The translations under genes were made by a program, and so were the position numbers. Source: Paenibacillus sp. SY21-1 (GTDB taxonomy: Bacteria; Bacillota; Bacilli; Paenibacillales; Paenibacillaceae). From it: a DNA stretch of 64,000 nucleotides. Positions 34,096 through 42,244 of the stretch are shown one piece after another (within the stretch, counting starts at the first letter, position 1; every line of letters starts with the position of its first letter). The stretch spans positions 62,001-126,000 of the forward strand of contig NZ_STGF01000014.1 of the NCBI RefSeq assembly GCF_005222705.1, given 5' to 3'. Under the pieces are notes generated by a model. It did not search any database and was not told where the DNA came from. It saw only the letters and a program-made list of their open reading frames with translations.

Positions 34096-36063
34096 ATGAT
34101 GAAGGACGCAGCCAGCATGCCGCTGGCAGAAGGAATAGCATCAAAGGACGTACGAATTCATAGCAGGTTCTGGTCCAGATATGCGGAATTGGTCAAGGAT
34201 ACGGTCATTCCATACCAGTACGAAGCGATTCATGATCGCATCCCCGAGGCGGAAAAAAGCTACGCCATCCAAAACTTCCGAATTGCCGCGGGCTTGGAGC
34301 CGGGCGAATTTAACGGCATGGTGTTTCAGGACAGCGATGTGGCCAAATGGCTTGAGGCAGTCGGCTATTGCCTGCAAACACAGCCGGATGAGGAGCTGGA
34401 ACGGCTTGCCGACGAGGTTATTGAGATAGTGGCCGCGGCCCAGCAGCCGGACGGCTATTTGAATACTTATTTTACTATAAAAGCACCGGATAAGCGTTGG
34501 ACGAATTTGGCGGAATGCCACGAGCTGTATTGCGCCGGCCATATGATCGAGGCAGCGGTGGCGTATTACGAAGCGACGGGCAAACGAAAGCTGCTTGATG
34601 TCATGTGCAGGTTCGCCGATTACATCGATTCGGTGTTTGGCCGGGAGCCGGGAAAAATACGAGGCTACGACGGGCATCAGGAGATCGAGCTTGCTTTGAT
34701 GAAGCTGTACAGGGCGACCGGTGAGAAACGCTACTTCAGGCTCAGCCGCTATTTTATCGATGAACGCGGTCAAGCGCCCAATTATTTGACGGAGGAGTGG
34801 GAGCAAAGGGGGCGTCAAACCTTTTTTCCCGATATGAAAGATTTTGGCGGCGATTACGCGCAGGCGCATGAGCCGGTGCGACAGCAGCGCGAGGCGACCG
34901 GCCATGCCGTCCGCGCGGTCTACATGTATACGGCGATGGCGGATATCGCAGGTGAAAGCGGCGATGCCGGGCTGATGGAAGCTTGCAAACGGCTATGGGA
35001 CAATTTGACGGGCAAGCGGATGTACATTACGGGCGCAATCGGCTCGCAGGCGTTTGGCGAACGTTTTTCGTTCGATTACGATTTGCCGGGCGACCTGGCC
35101 TACGCGGAAACTTGCGCCTCGATTGGGCTGATCTTTTTTGCAGAGCGGATGCTGCGTCTGGAGCAGGACAGTAAATATGCGGATGTGCTGGAGCGTGCGC
35201 TGTACAATACGGTGCTGGCAGGCATGTCGCTTGACGGCAAAGCGTTTTTTTATGTAAATCCGTTGGAGGTAGTGCCGGAGGCGTGCGAGCATCACAACAA
35301 GCAGCATGTCAAACCGACGAGGCAAGGCTGGTTTGGCTGCGCTTGCTGCCCGCCCAACGTAGCCAGACTGCTCGCTTCGCTCGGCAAATACATGTACTCC
35401 GTCAGAGAGCGCACAGCGTACATTCACCTCTATATGGGCAGCGAAAGCACGCTGAATGTCGATGGCCGGCGGGTGCGGCTCATGCAGGAAACGGATTTCC
35501 CGCATGCGTCCGACGGAATCATTCGCGTGTATCCGGAGTCGGGGGAAGCCGTACTCGCCATCGCGCTCCGACAGCCCGACTGGTGCCCGGCGTTGCAAGT
35601 GCGGATTAACGGTGAGCCGGTGTCAACGGATGGCCTCAGCGATAAGGGCTACATCGTGTTGGAGCGGGCATGGGGCGCAGGCGATGAAATCGAGCTGACG
35701 CTTGAGATGCCGATTATCCGTATGCAGGCCAACCCGCTTGTGCGCGAAACGATCGGCAAGGTAGCGCTCCAGCGCGGACCGTTCGTATACTGCGTCGAGG
35801 AAGCGGATAACGGCAACCGGCTGCATGAGCTGCAGCTGCCGGCTTCCGCAGCCCTGCAGGAGGAGCATCGTTCTGGGCTACTGGGCGGCATTACAGTTAT
35901 TCAGGGCACCGCAGAGCGAACAGCGGAAGATGGCTGGGCGGGCCGTCTGTACCGTCCGGCGGAGAAGGAAGGAACGGCCTCGCAGGACGTCACTTTTATT
36001 CCCTATTACGCTTGGGCAAATCGCGAGTGCGGAGAAATGTCGGTATGGGTGAGACAAAGCTAG
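34096..36063 (+). CDS. Cytoplasmic GH127 beta-L-arabinofuranosidase (HypBA1-like)
   Basis: 655 aa, no signal peptide. Counting from the ATG at 34096, the residues known to be essential in bifidobacterial HypBA1 fall at the same numbers: E322 (GERFSF), E338 and C340 (ETCAS), and C417/C418 (GCACCPPN). E338, C340, C417 and C418 form the zinc site, and C418 would be the nucleophile. The enzyme should remove terminal beta-L-arabinofuranose from imported oligosaccharides such as beta-Araf-(1,2)-Araf. It follows the response regulator by 27 nt with a GGAGG site, suggesting a small operon. It is the intracellular partner of the secreted enzyme at 27484-31320. Confidence 0.95.
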   Translation: MMKDAASMPLAEGIASKDVRIHSRFWSRYAELVKDTVIPYQYEAIHDRIPEAEKSYAIQNFRIAAGLEPGEFNGMVFQDSDVAKWLEAVGYCLQTQPDEELERLADEVIEIVAAAQQPDGYLNTYFTIKAPDKRWTNLAECHELYCAGHMIEAAVAYYEATGKRKLLDVMCRFADYIDSVFGREPGKIRGYDGHQEIELALMKLYRATGEKRYFRLSRYFIDERGQAPNYLTEEWEQRGRQTFFPDMKDFGGDYAQAHEPVRQQREATGHAVRAVYMYTAMADIAGESGDAGLMEACKRLWDNLTGKRMYITGAIGSQAFGERFSFDYDLPGDLAYAETCASIGLIFFAERMLRLEQDSKYADVLERALYNTVLAGMSLDGKAFFYVNPLEVVPEACEHHNKQHVKPTRQGWFGCACCPPNVARLLASLGKYMYSVRERTAYIHLYMGSESTLNVDGRRVRLMQETDFPHASDGIIRVYPESGEAVLAIALRQPDWCPALQVRINGEPVSTDGLSDKGYIVLERAWGAGDEIELTLEMPIIRMQANPLVRETIGKVALQRGPFVYCVEEADNGNRLHELQLPASAALQEEHRSGLLGGITVIQGTAERTAEDGWAGRLYRPAEKEGTASQDVTFIPYYAWANRECGEMSVWVRQS

Positions 36064-36582
36064 CCTCGCTGGTCTGTGAGCGTTTGCGTCGTTCAGCCTG
36101 GGGCGAGAACCGCAACAAGTAATTTCACAAAAATCCGGCTAATTTTTGAATATCGCACTTTTAAAGGGGTATCCTCAGAGTGTTCCCTTCATACAGGGCA
36201 ACCCGATATGTACGCGAAAGGATCTTGGTTTTCACTTCGAAGTGGAAATCGAGATCCTTTTTTGGCTCAAAAAAGAAATCAGTGCTTGATGGCAGTTAGG
36301 TAGGAAACGGGCTTTAAAGGCGACCACTGACGTTTCACCAGAATCCCTTTGCCCCTCCGTTAAGCTCTGTTTTCGATCAAGCGCTGATTATTAGGTTGAG
36401 CCCCTTGTTTATTGGAAAAAAAGGCTTAACGAGAGGTTTGTAATTTTGCAAATGGGCTGTTGGGACATACTTGTTTTAGTCACAGGGAACGGGGGCTGCT
36501 ATGCAGAAACCCCCATCAGGAGATCTGATAGGGGCTGTGGTCAGGTAAGCTGAGCATCGAATAATATTTTTCAAAAGCGGGC
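36064..36582. other. Intergenic region between the GH127 gene and the SDR gene
   Basis: 519 nt without a supported gene. It holds a terminator at 36218-36263 and a weaker GGGGG...CCCCC fold near 36489-36512. A stretch around 36300-36370 (purine-rich then CCCTTTGCCCCTCCG) looks like a leftover or repeat fragment, but no second full copy is in this window. Confidence 0.45.
36218..36263 (+). terminator. Rho-independent terminator downstream of the GH127 gene
   Basis: AAAGGATCT pairs with AGATCCTTT, with an inner TTTCACTTCGAAGTGGAAA hairpin, and a run of T follows on the plus strand. It lies about 155 nt after the GH127 stop. Confidence 0.8.
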
Positions 36583-37341
36583 TTAGTAAGCGGTCCAGCC
36601 GGCATCGGCGGTAACGACCGTACCGTTCACAAAGCTGGAATCGTCGGAGGCAAGAAAGAGCGCCACCTTGGCGATTTCCGAAGGATCGCCGGTACGAGGA
36701 TTAAGGCCCATGCCGGACATCGCCCGTTGCGCCCCGAATTCGTCAGGCGCGTTGATCGTAGTGCCGATGTTCGTTTGAACAGCGCCTGGAGCGATCGCGT
36801 TGCAGCGGATGCCAAGCTGGGCATATTGAAAGCCGACGTTTTTGGTCAAGCCCACGACCGCGTGTTTGGCTGCTGTGTAAGCCGCGCCCGCACGGGAGCC
36901 CTGAAGCCCGCCGGCCGAAGCGATATTAACGATAACTCCGCTTTTGCGTTCCGTGAACAAAGGAATCGCCCTGCGTATCGTACGCATTGGACCCGTCGCA
37001 TTCACCGCAAATACCCGTTCCCACAGCTCGTCCGTCAGCTTGCCGGCCGGAACGAAGTTGTCCATAATGCCTGCGTTGTTGACAAGGATGTCGAGCGTGC
37101 CGTACTGCTCGAGCGTTTGGTCGAAAAGCTGCTGAACATCTGTTTCACTTGCTACATTGGCGGCAACCGCAATGGCGGACCCGCCATTTGCTTGAATTTG
37201 CTCAGCCACGACCGAGGCGTTGTCCACCGACAAATCGGCCACGACGACCTTGGCTCCCTCTGCCCCAAACAATAGCGCAATTTCTTTGCCCATGCCGGAT
37301 GCTGCCCCGGTTACAATTGCAACTTTTCCTTCCAGTCTCAT
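36583..37341 (-). CDS. Short-chain dehydrogenase/reductase (classical SDR)
   Basis: 252 aa. The Rossmann motif is TGAASGMG (11-18), the cofactor acid D36 favours NAD, and NNAG (88-91), N114, S142, Y155 and K159 form the complete catalytic set. The general fold matches FabG/glucose-1-dehydrogenase-like enzymes; the substrate is unknown. GGAGG lies before the ATG. It is divergent from a TetR-family gene with a palindrome between them, so that regulator very likely controls it. Confidence 0.92.
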   Translation of the reverse strand: MRLEGKVAIVTGAASGMGKEIALLFGAEGAKVVVADLSVDNASVVAEQIQANGGSAIAVAANVASETDVQQLFDQTLEQYGTLDILVNNAGIMDNFVPAGKLTDELWERVFAVNATGPMRTIRRAIPLFTERKSGVIVNIASAGGLQGSRAGAAYTAAKHAVVGLTKNVGFQYAQLGIRCNAIAPGAVQTNIGTTINAPDEFGAQRAMSGMGLNPRTGDPSEIAKVALFLASDDSSFVNGTVVTADAGWTAY

Positions 37342-37410
37342 GAAAACTCCTCCTGTTTCAAGCGAATATAAACTTGATTAGCCCGGTAAAATGCCTACAT
37401 AATGAACAAG

Positions 37411-37426
37411 TGTACGTTATTGTACA
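37411..37426. promoter_or_regulatory. Candidate TetR-family operator, copy 1
   Basis: TGTAC-GTTATT-GTACA is an inverted repeat with 5-bp perfect arms in the SDR/TetR divergent region, 70 nt from the SDR start. Its left 10 bases, TGTACGTTAT, recur at 37517-37526. Confidence 0.55.
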
Positions 37427-37471
37427 TCTGTTAGGACAAGTATAGTATACTGGACTTATACGAAACAATAT

Positions 37472-37485
37472 ATAAAACGCTTTCA
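37472..37485. promoter_or_regulatory. Candidate cre-like box in the SDR/TetR divergent region
   Basis: ATAAAACGCTTTCA matches 12 of 14 positions of TGWAARCGYTWNCW; only the first two bases differ. It suggests possible carbon control of one of the two genes. Confidence 0.35.
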
Positions 37486-37516
37486 AATGTTCGCTACTGA
37501 ACAATTCGTTCCTTTT

Positions 37517-37526
37517 TGTACGTTAT
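37517..37526 (+). promoter_or_regulatory. Candidate TetR-family operator half, copy 2
   Basis: TGTACGTTAT repeats exactly the first 10 bases of the palindrome at 37411. It sits 26 nt before the TetR start codon, where binding would give autorepression. Confidence 0.45.
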
Positions 37527-37551
37527 GGAGAGAAGCAAGGAGAGATAGAAC

Positions 37552-38172
37552 ATGAGTAAGCCGGTTACGGATCGCCGTGTAGTAAGAAGCAAGGAGGCGC
37601 TTAAAAACGCAATGCTGGCGTTAATGTCGAGCCAGAGCTACTCCTCCATCTCGATTACCGATATTGTCGAACACGCCAATTATAACAGAGGGACCTTCTA
37701 TGCTCATTACGAGAATAAAGAGGCGCTGCTCAATGAGATTATGAGCGAGCTGATCGAAGAGATGCTTCAATCGTTTCGAGCGCCTTACGATAAGGTCGAA
37801 GTTTTCTTCATTGAACAAATGCCTGCGCAAGCCATCAAGCTGTTTGAGCACATACATGAGCGGGCTGCTATTTATCGGATTTTATTCAAAAGTGACGTAT
37901 TGCCGGTTATCAAGGAGAAAATGTACGAGGCGATACGCCGCATTTCCCAGGAGGAGCTGGAGCATGCACACGGAGCGATTAATCCCGAGCTGCATACCGT
38001 CTACAGCATGAGCGCGCTCACCGGGCTGGTGTTTCACTGGATCGAGGGCGATTTTGTCTATTCGCCCGCCTATATGCAGGAACAGCTGGTGCTGCTTCTG
38101 CGCTGGACGCCTGCCGATGCCAAGCCTAAACGGCGCAAGGCTGCGGCGAATCTTGAGCAGGAGAAACAGTAA
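37552..38172 (+). CDS. TetR/AcrR-family transcriptional regulator
   Basis: 206 aa. The N-terminal TetR helix-turn-helix (about 12-60; SISITDIVEHANYNRGTFYA, HYENKEALLNEI) is followed by an all-helical ligand domain of the TetR_C_8 kind. AAGGAGAG lies about 8 nt before the ATG. It is divergent from the SDR gene and shares the operator region with a repeated TGTACGTTAT element. It probably represses the SDR gene and itself until a small ligand binds; the ligand is unknown. Confidence 0.92.
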   Translation: MSKPVTDRRVVRSKEALKNAMLALMSSQSYSSISITDIVEHANYNRGTFYAHYENKEALLNEIMSELIEEMLQSFRAPYDKVEVFFIEQMPAQAIKLFEHIHERAAIYRILFKSDVLPVIKEKMYEAIRRISQEELEHAHGAINPELHTVYSMSALTGLVFHWIEGDFVYSPAYMQEQLVLLLRWTPADAKPKRRKAAANLEQEKQ

Positions 38173-38285
38173 CCACTTAAAACTTTATTTGTTATCTGGA
38201 AATTAGCGTGCCTTTTGGAGCTCTCGGGAGAGAGGATAGTTAGATATGTGATTATAGCTCGCTACGAGTATCTAGATTCAAAAGG

Positions 38286-38312
38286 TTGCTGCCAAGCGGC
38301 AATTCTTTTTTT
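38286..38312 (+). terminator. Terminator downstream of the TetR gene
   Basis: TTGCTG/CGGCAA stem (one wobble) with a CCAAG loop, followed by TTCTTTTTTTAT. Confidence 0.65.
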
Positions 38313-38538
38313 ATAGGCAGTTGTCTGTAGCCGGACAATCGCTGTTTCTAGCCTGCCACACGGATGCCGTGGGCGTAGATGGGCCGTGTGTACTCAAATT
38401 CCTGCATGATATTTTTTTGCGGCCACAAGGTGATAGTGGTTCGGTTGGCGCTGCGAGTCAATACTGCTAAATTCTCTCCAATGTAGTCGTTTGGCTATGT
38501 CATGGAATTTTTAGAAAGTTCCACCCCACATGAACAGC

Positions 38539-38587
38539 AAAAAACCAAGCTCTAACGGCTACTACAGTCGTCAAGGCTTGGTTTTTT
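38539..38587. terminator. Terminator of the phn-type operon, with T runs on both strands
   Basis: AAAAAACCAAGC and GCTTGGTTTTTT form a 12-bp perfect stem with a 24-nt loop, 10 nt past the stop of the last minus-strand gene. The A and T tracts allow termination in both directions. Confidence 0.8.
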
Positions 38588-38596
38588 ATTTTTAAT

Positions 38597-39400
38597 CTAA
38601 ACGAGCTTCTTTCTTATCGCTCCCGACAGCATATCGACAATCGTAATCAGCACGACGATGCCAAGCAAAATAATGCCGACGCGGTCCCAGTTGCGGGTGC
38701 TTAACGCAAAGATAAGCGGAGTGCCGATGCCGCCTGCGCCGATGACGCCGAGAATAGTGGCAGAACGCATGTTGATCTCAAAGCGGTACAGCATATAGGA
38801 GAGAAAGCCGGGCAGCACCTGTGGAATAACGGCAAACCATAGCATCTGCAGCCGGTTCGCGCCGGTGGCGACAAGTGCCTCGACCGGTCCTTTGTCCATG
38901 CTCTCGACCTCGTCCGAGAAAAGCTTGCCCAGCATGCCGACGGAATGCAGACCAAGCGCCAGCACGCCGGCGAAAGAGCCTGGTCCGACTGCTTTGATGA
39001 ACATCAGCGCAAGCACGACTTCAGGAACGGCGCGAATAAAGGCCAGCAGCATTTTGCCGGAGCCGGAAACGGCCCGGGACCGGCTAATGTTGGTCGCGGC
39101 CCAGAAGGCGAGCGGGAGAGCCAGTATGGTCGATATAAACGTACCGAGTATGGAAATGGCAAGGGTGTCCAACAAGCCTCGCAGCAAATCCTCTCCTTCG
39201 GGCAAATAAACAAACTGCCAGTCGGGCGAAAAAATGCCGGTGATTATCGCTTTTGTAATATGCATGGCCGTCTCTTTGATGCCATTAAAGGGAATTCCGG
39301 CAAATGCCCAAATATAGACGAGTGCCAGTAATCCGTAGACAAGCCAGCGAAACCGGCGCTTGCGCGGCTTAGTGATGTGTGTGTTCCAAGATTTATTCAT
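38597..39400 (-). CDS. phnE: Phosphonate-type ABC transporter permease (second PhnE)
   Basis: 267 aa, about six membrane helices after a basic N terminus. The PhnE-type motifs are present (LALPLAFWAATNISRSRAVS; AFIRAVPEVVLALMFIKAVG). The coupling loop reads VEALVATGANRLQMLWFAVI, followed by YRFEINMRSATILGVIGAGG, which is diagnostic of this permease family. Its start overlaps the upstream permease by 4 nt. It forms a heterodimeric channel with that permease. It is the last gene of the operon. Confidence 0.92.
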   Translation of the reverse strand: MNKSWNTHITKPRKRRFRWLVYGLLALVYIWAFAGIPFNGIKETAMHITKAIITGIFSPDWQFVYLPEGEDLLRGLLDTLAISILGTFISTILALPLAFWAATNISRSRAVSGSGKMLLAFIRAVPEVVLALMFIKAVGPGSFAGVLALGLHSVGMLGKLFSDEVESMDKGPVEALVATGANRLQMLWFAVIPQVLPGFLSYMLYRFEINMRSATILGVIGAGGIGTPLIFALSTRNWDRVGIILLGIVVLITIVDMLSGAIRKKLV

Positions 39401-40188
39401 AGCAGCTTCTCCCGCAGCTTTGTGCTGGCGTAGTCAATAAGCAGCACAATAGCCAAAGTGAACATGACGATAACAACGGTTTTGTCGTACTCCAAAAAGC
39501 CTAGCGTAACCTCGTAATAGTGGCCGATGCCGCCCGCTCCGACAAGGCCCAGCACGGCAGCGGCCCGCACGTTGATTTCAAACGTATAGAGCGCAAAGGA
39601 CATGAAATGCGCCTGAATTTGCGGAATGACCGCGAACCAAATGCGCTGAAGCGAAGATGCGCCCACTGCGGTCATCGCCTCAAGCGGGCCGGGATCGATC
39701 GCCTCCAGCGCTTCATAGCTAAGCTTGGCGATAAGGCCGAGAGAAAAGACGGCGAGCGCCAGCATGCCGGGCAGCGGGCCGATGCCGACGATAGCGACGA
39801 AAATAGCGGCCAACAGCAAATCCGGAATGGTACGGATCAGATTAAGGGCGAAACGAACGGGATAGCGCAGCCACCAGCTGCGGCTTAAGTTGCTTGCGGC
39901 AAGCAGAGCAACCGGTATGGCGAGCAAGCCGCCGATCGTAGTGCCTACAATGGCCATTCGTATGGTTTCCAGCATGGCAGGCACGATGTTGTCGAAGTAG
40001 CTCCAGCGCGGAGGAAACATTTCGGCAAGCAGCTTGAGCATTTCCGGAATGCCCTCGAACAGCTCGCCAAACGTCGCTTCCGTCTGAACGGAGCTCCCCC
40101 AGAGCAGCAGCAGAACGATACATGCCGTTACGTAATGCTTGAGCTTACTTGGCGGCTGCGGATAAGACGATTTGGACGGTTCTTTCAT
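39397..40188 (-). CDS. phnE: Phosphonate-type ABC transporter permease (first PhnE)
   Basis: 263 aa with the family signatures [40 protein letters not shown] and [20 protein letters not shown]. It overlaps the ATPase gene by 4 nt and the second permease by 4 nt, so the three are tightly coupled. Two-permease versions of this importer carry phosphonates, phosphite or related phosphorus compounds; which one applies cannot be told from the permease. Confidence 0.92.
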   Translation of the reverse strand: MKEPSKSSYPQPPSKLKHYVTACIVLLLLWGSSVQTEATFGELFEGIPEMLKLLAEMFPPRWSYFDNIVPAMLETIRMAIVGTTIGGLLAIPVALLAASNLSRSWWLRYPVRFALNLIRTIPDLLLAAIFVAIVGIGPLPGMLALAVFSLGLIAKLSYEALEAIDPGPLEAMTAVGASSLQRIWFAVIPQIQAHFMSFALYTFEINVRAAAVLGLVGAGGIGHYYEVTLGFLEYDKTVVIVMFTLAIVLLIDYASTKLREKLL

Positions 40189-40958
40189 GCGCGCTGCTCC
40201 TGAAGCAACTCGTCCGCTTCAATGGGGCGTCCGTAAATGTCGGCAAAACACGCGTCGGTCGCTTCGGACACGGGGCCGTCGAATACGACCTGACCGCCGC
40301 GAAGTCCTACGATTCTTGTGGCGTATTGCCGGGCAAGGTCAACGTAGTGGAGGTTGACGATCGTTGTAATGCCAAGCTCCTGGTTGATTTTTTTCAGATC
40401 GTCCATTACCTGCTTGGTAGTAAGCGGATCAAGCGATGCGACAGGCTCGTCCGCCAGAATAATCCGCGCCTCCTGCGCCAGCACCCGGGCAATGGCTACA
40501 CGCTGCTGCTGTCCGCCGGACAGCTCGTCTGCCCGCGAATAAGCTTTATCCACAATGTTGACCCGGTTTAGGGCATCGAATGCAAGGTTCATATCCCGCT
40601 CAGGAAATCGGCCGATCAGCGTACGCAGCGTGGAATGATAGCCGACACGGCCTGCGAGCACATTGCGAATGACGGTGGAGCGTTTTACGAGATTGAAGCT
40701 CTGGAAAATCATCCCGATATTGCGTCGCAGCAATCGCAGCTGCCTGCCCTTTGCTTGTGTAATCGATTCGCCATCAATGAGGATGTCGCCCTCCGTAATA
40801 TCGTGCAAGCGATTAATGGAGCGAAGCAATGTGGATTTTCCTGCGCCGGATAGGCCAACAATGACGATAAATTCGCCTTCGCCAAAGGTCAGATTAATGC
40901 CATTCAAGCCTTTTGTTCCGTTAGGATACAGCTTGGTTACATTCCTCAGTTCAATCAT
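40185..40958 (-). CDS. phnC: Phosphonate-type ABC transporter ATP-binding protein
   Basis: 257 aa from ATG 40958 (AAGGAAGG upstream; the longer frame to 41054 runs through a hairpin and is not favoured). Walker A is GLSGAGKST, the signature is [15 protein letters not shown], Walker B is [13 protein letters not shown] and the switch is HYVD. The DEPVASLDP box is characteristic of PhnC. It powers the two PhnE permeases that follow. Confidence 0.93.
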   Translation of the reverse strand: MIELRNVTKLYPNGTKGLNGINLTFGEGEFIVIVGLSGAGKSTLLRSINRLHDITEGDILIDGESITQAKGRQLRLLRRNIGMIFQSFNLVKRSTVIRNVLAGRVGYHSTLRTLIGRFPERDMNLAFDALNRVNIVDKAYSRADELSGGQQQRVAIARVLAQEARIILADEPVASLDPLTTKQVMDDLKKINQELGITTIVNLHYVDLARQYATRIVGLRGGQVVFDGPVSEATDACFADIYGRPIEADELLQEQRA

Positions 40959-40995
40959 CGAAGCTTCCTTCCTTTTCTGGAAAAAAATATTTTCA

Positions 40996-41029
40996 AAAAG
41001 AGAGCCAGCCCGGAGCGCCGGACTGGCTC
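40996..41029 (-). terminator. Intercistronic terminator-like hairpin between phnD and phnC
   Basis: On the minus strand GAGCCAGTCCGG pairs with CCGGGCTGGCTC (a G-T wobble or mismatch inside), followed by TCTTTTTG. Partial termination here would make binding protein in excess over the ATPase and permeases. Confidence 0.7.
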
Positions 41030-41078
41030 GTTGCCAAGCTTGTGACGGTCGCATGCATTCGCTGCTCCTGCCGACGCG

Positions 41079-42062
41079 CTACTCTGTTTTTACCTTCTCG
41101 CCGTATTCACGAACGATATCAAAGATGCTGTCCTCGGATTTCACATAGCCTTCGTGCGAGTAAATGTCGAAAATAATTTTGCGGCTGGCTTCATCTTGGC
41201 CAAGCGCAATAAAGGCGTCCTGTATTTTCGCTACCCACTCCGCATTCATATCGGAGCGTACCGAAATCGTGTCGTTCGGTATGTTTTCCGTGTAGGTCAG
41301 CACACGCGTATCCTCGAACACGCTAGGGTAATCCTTGGCTACAATCGTGCGCGCATCCTGGAAGATGGCGGCTGCATCCACGTCCCCGTTCAGAACCGAG
41401 ATGACGCCTTGGTCATGCCCCTTCACGGTAATAGGCGATACATCCTTGAGCGGATCAAGGCCGGCTTCAATCAGCTTGCCGGCAGGCCATACGAAGCCGG
41501 CAGAGGAGGTAACGTTCTGATAGGCGATTTTTTTCCCTTTTAGATCGGCAACGGTCTGAATGTCCGAGTCTTTTTTGACGATGATCATCGATTTGTAGAA
41601 ATCGACAAGCTCATCGGTAGGAGCGCCCGTATCATCCTGTACGCCAAAGCGCTGAGCCTGCAAAATCACTTCTGCCGCTCCTTTTTCCTTCGCAAGCACG
41701 TAAGCGGTTGGAGGGAGGAAGCCGACATCGACCTTTTTGGAAGCCATCGCTTCAATAATTGTGTTGTAATCGGTGGAAATGCTTACTTCGACCGGGATTC
41801 CGAGTTGCGTGGAGAGCAGCTGCTCAAGCGGCTTGGCTTTTGCCTCCAGCGTATCTGCATTTTGGGAAGGAACAAACTGTACAGTTAAGGTTTCCGGTAC
41901 GTAGCCCTCGGCTTTTTCTGTCTGGGCAGGTGCGTTTGTCGCGCCTCCGCTATTCGTTGGCGATCCCCCATTGTTGGCATTAGGTGTGTTGTTAGCGCCG
42001 CAAGCGCTCAGCAAGGATACAGACAGCAACAGTGGCAGCACAAATTTTGTAATCTTTTTCAA
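41079..42062 (-). CDS. phnD: Phosphonate-type ABC transporter substrate-binding lipoprotein
   Basis: 327 aa from TTG 42062, with GGAGG 8 nt upstream. The signal peptide ends in lipobox LLSACGANN, followed by a long Asn/Gly/Ser/Thr/Pro linker to about residue 60. The PhnD fold is clear (LTVQFVPSQNADTLEAKAKP; STDYNTIIEAMASKKVDVGF; YQNVTSSAGFVWPAGKLIEA; GHDQGVISVLNGDVDAAAIF). PhnD-type proteins bind phosphonates or phosphite. No C-P lyase or phosphonatase gene is in this window. A cytoplasmic nucleotidase-like gene is divergent from it, which fits a phosphorus-scavenging role. Confidence 0.92.
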   Translation of the reverse strand: MKKITKFVLPLLLSVSLLSACGANNTPNANNGGSPTNSGGATNAPAQTEKAEGYVPETLTVQFVPSQNADTLEAKAKPLEQLLSTQLGIPVEVSISTDYNTIIEAMASKKVDVGFLPPTAYVLAKEKGAAEVILQAQRFGVQDDTGAPTDELVDFYKSMIIVKKDSDIQTVADLKGKKIAYQNVTSSAGFVWPAGKLIEAGLDPLKDVSPITVKGHDQGVISVLNGDVDAAAIFQDARTIVAKDYPSVFEDTRVLTYTENIPNDTISVRSDMNAEWVAKIQDAFIALGQDEASRKIIFDIYSHEGYVKSEDSIFDIVREYGEKVKTE

Positions 42063-42094
42063 GCGAGCAACCTCCAAAATTTAATTTTAAACAC

Positions 42095-42122
42095 TTGACC
42101 CATAATAAGTAATAATTATTAT
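42095..42122 (+). promoter_or_regulatory. Sigma-A-like promoter of the 5'-nucleotidase gene overlapping a palindrome
   Basis: TTGACC (42095-42100), a 16-nt spacer and TATTAT (42117-42122). The perfect palindrome TAATAATTATTA at 42110-42121 covers the spacer end and the -10. A repressor bound there would block this promoter and could also affect the divergent phnD gene. The transcript leader would be about 115 nt. Confidence 0.55.
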
Positions 42123-42244
42123 CGCTTCATAAACGATTGGATAAGCTTTTGTAAATGCGATTATTTTAATTTCCTCGTATTTATTTACTTGTTACTATAT
42201 AGAACGAGGTGTGAGTAAGGGTTCTTCATAAGGAGGTTTATAGA

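Larger units (their letters stand above)
38173..38596. other. Convergent intergenic region between the TetR gene and the phn-type operon
   Basis: 424 nt with two terminators (38286-38312 and 38539-38587, listed separately). No reading frame with a ribosome binding site was recognised, and nothing else stands out. Confidence 0.5.

Noticed and set aside
42110-42121. TAATAATTATTA as a Fur box
   Set aside because: It is a 12-bp AT palindrome, but the GATAATGATAATCATTATC 19-bp pattern is not met and the neighbours concern phosphorus, not iron.
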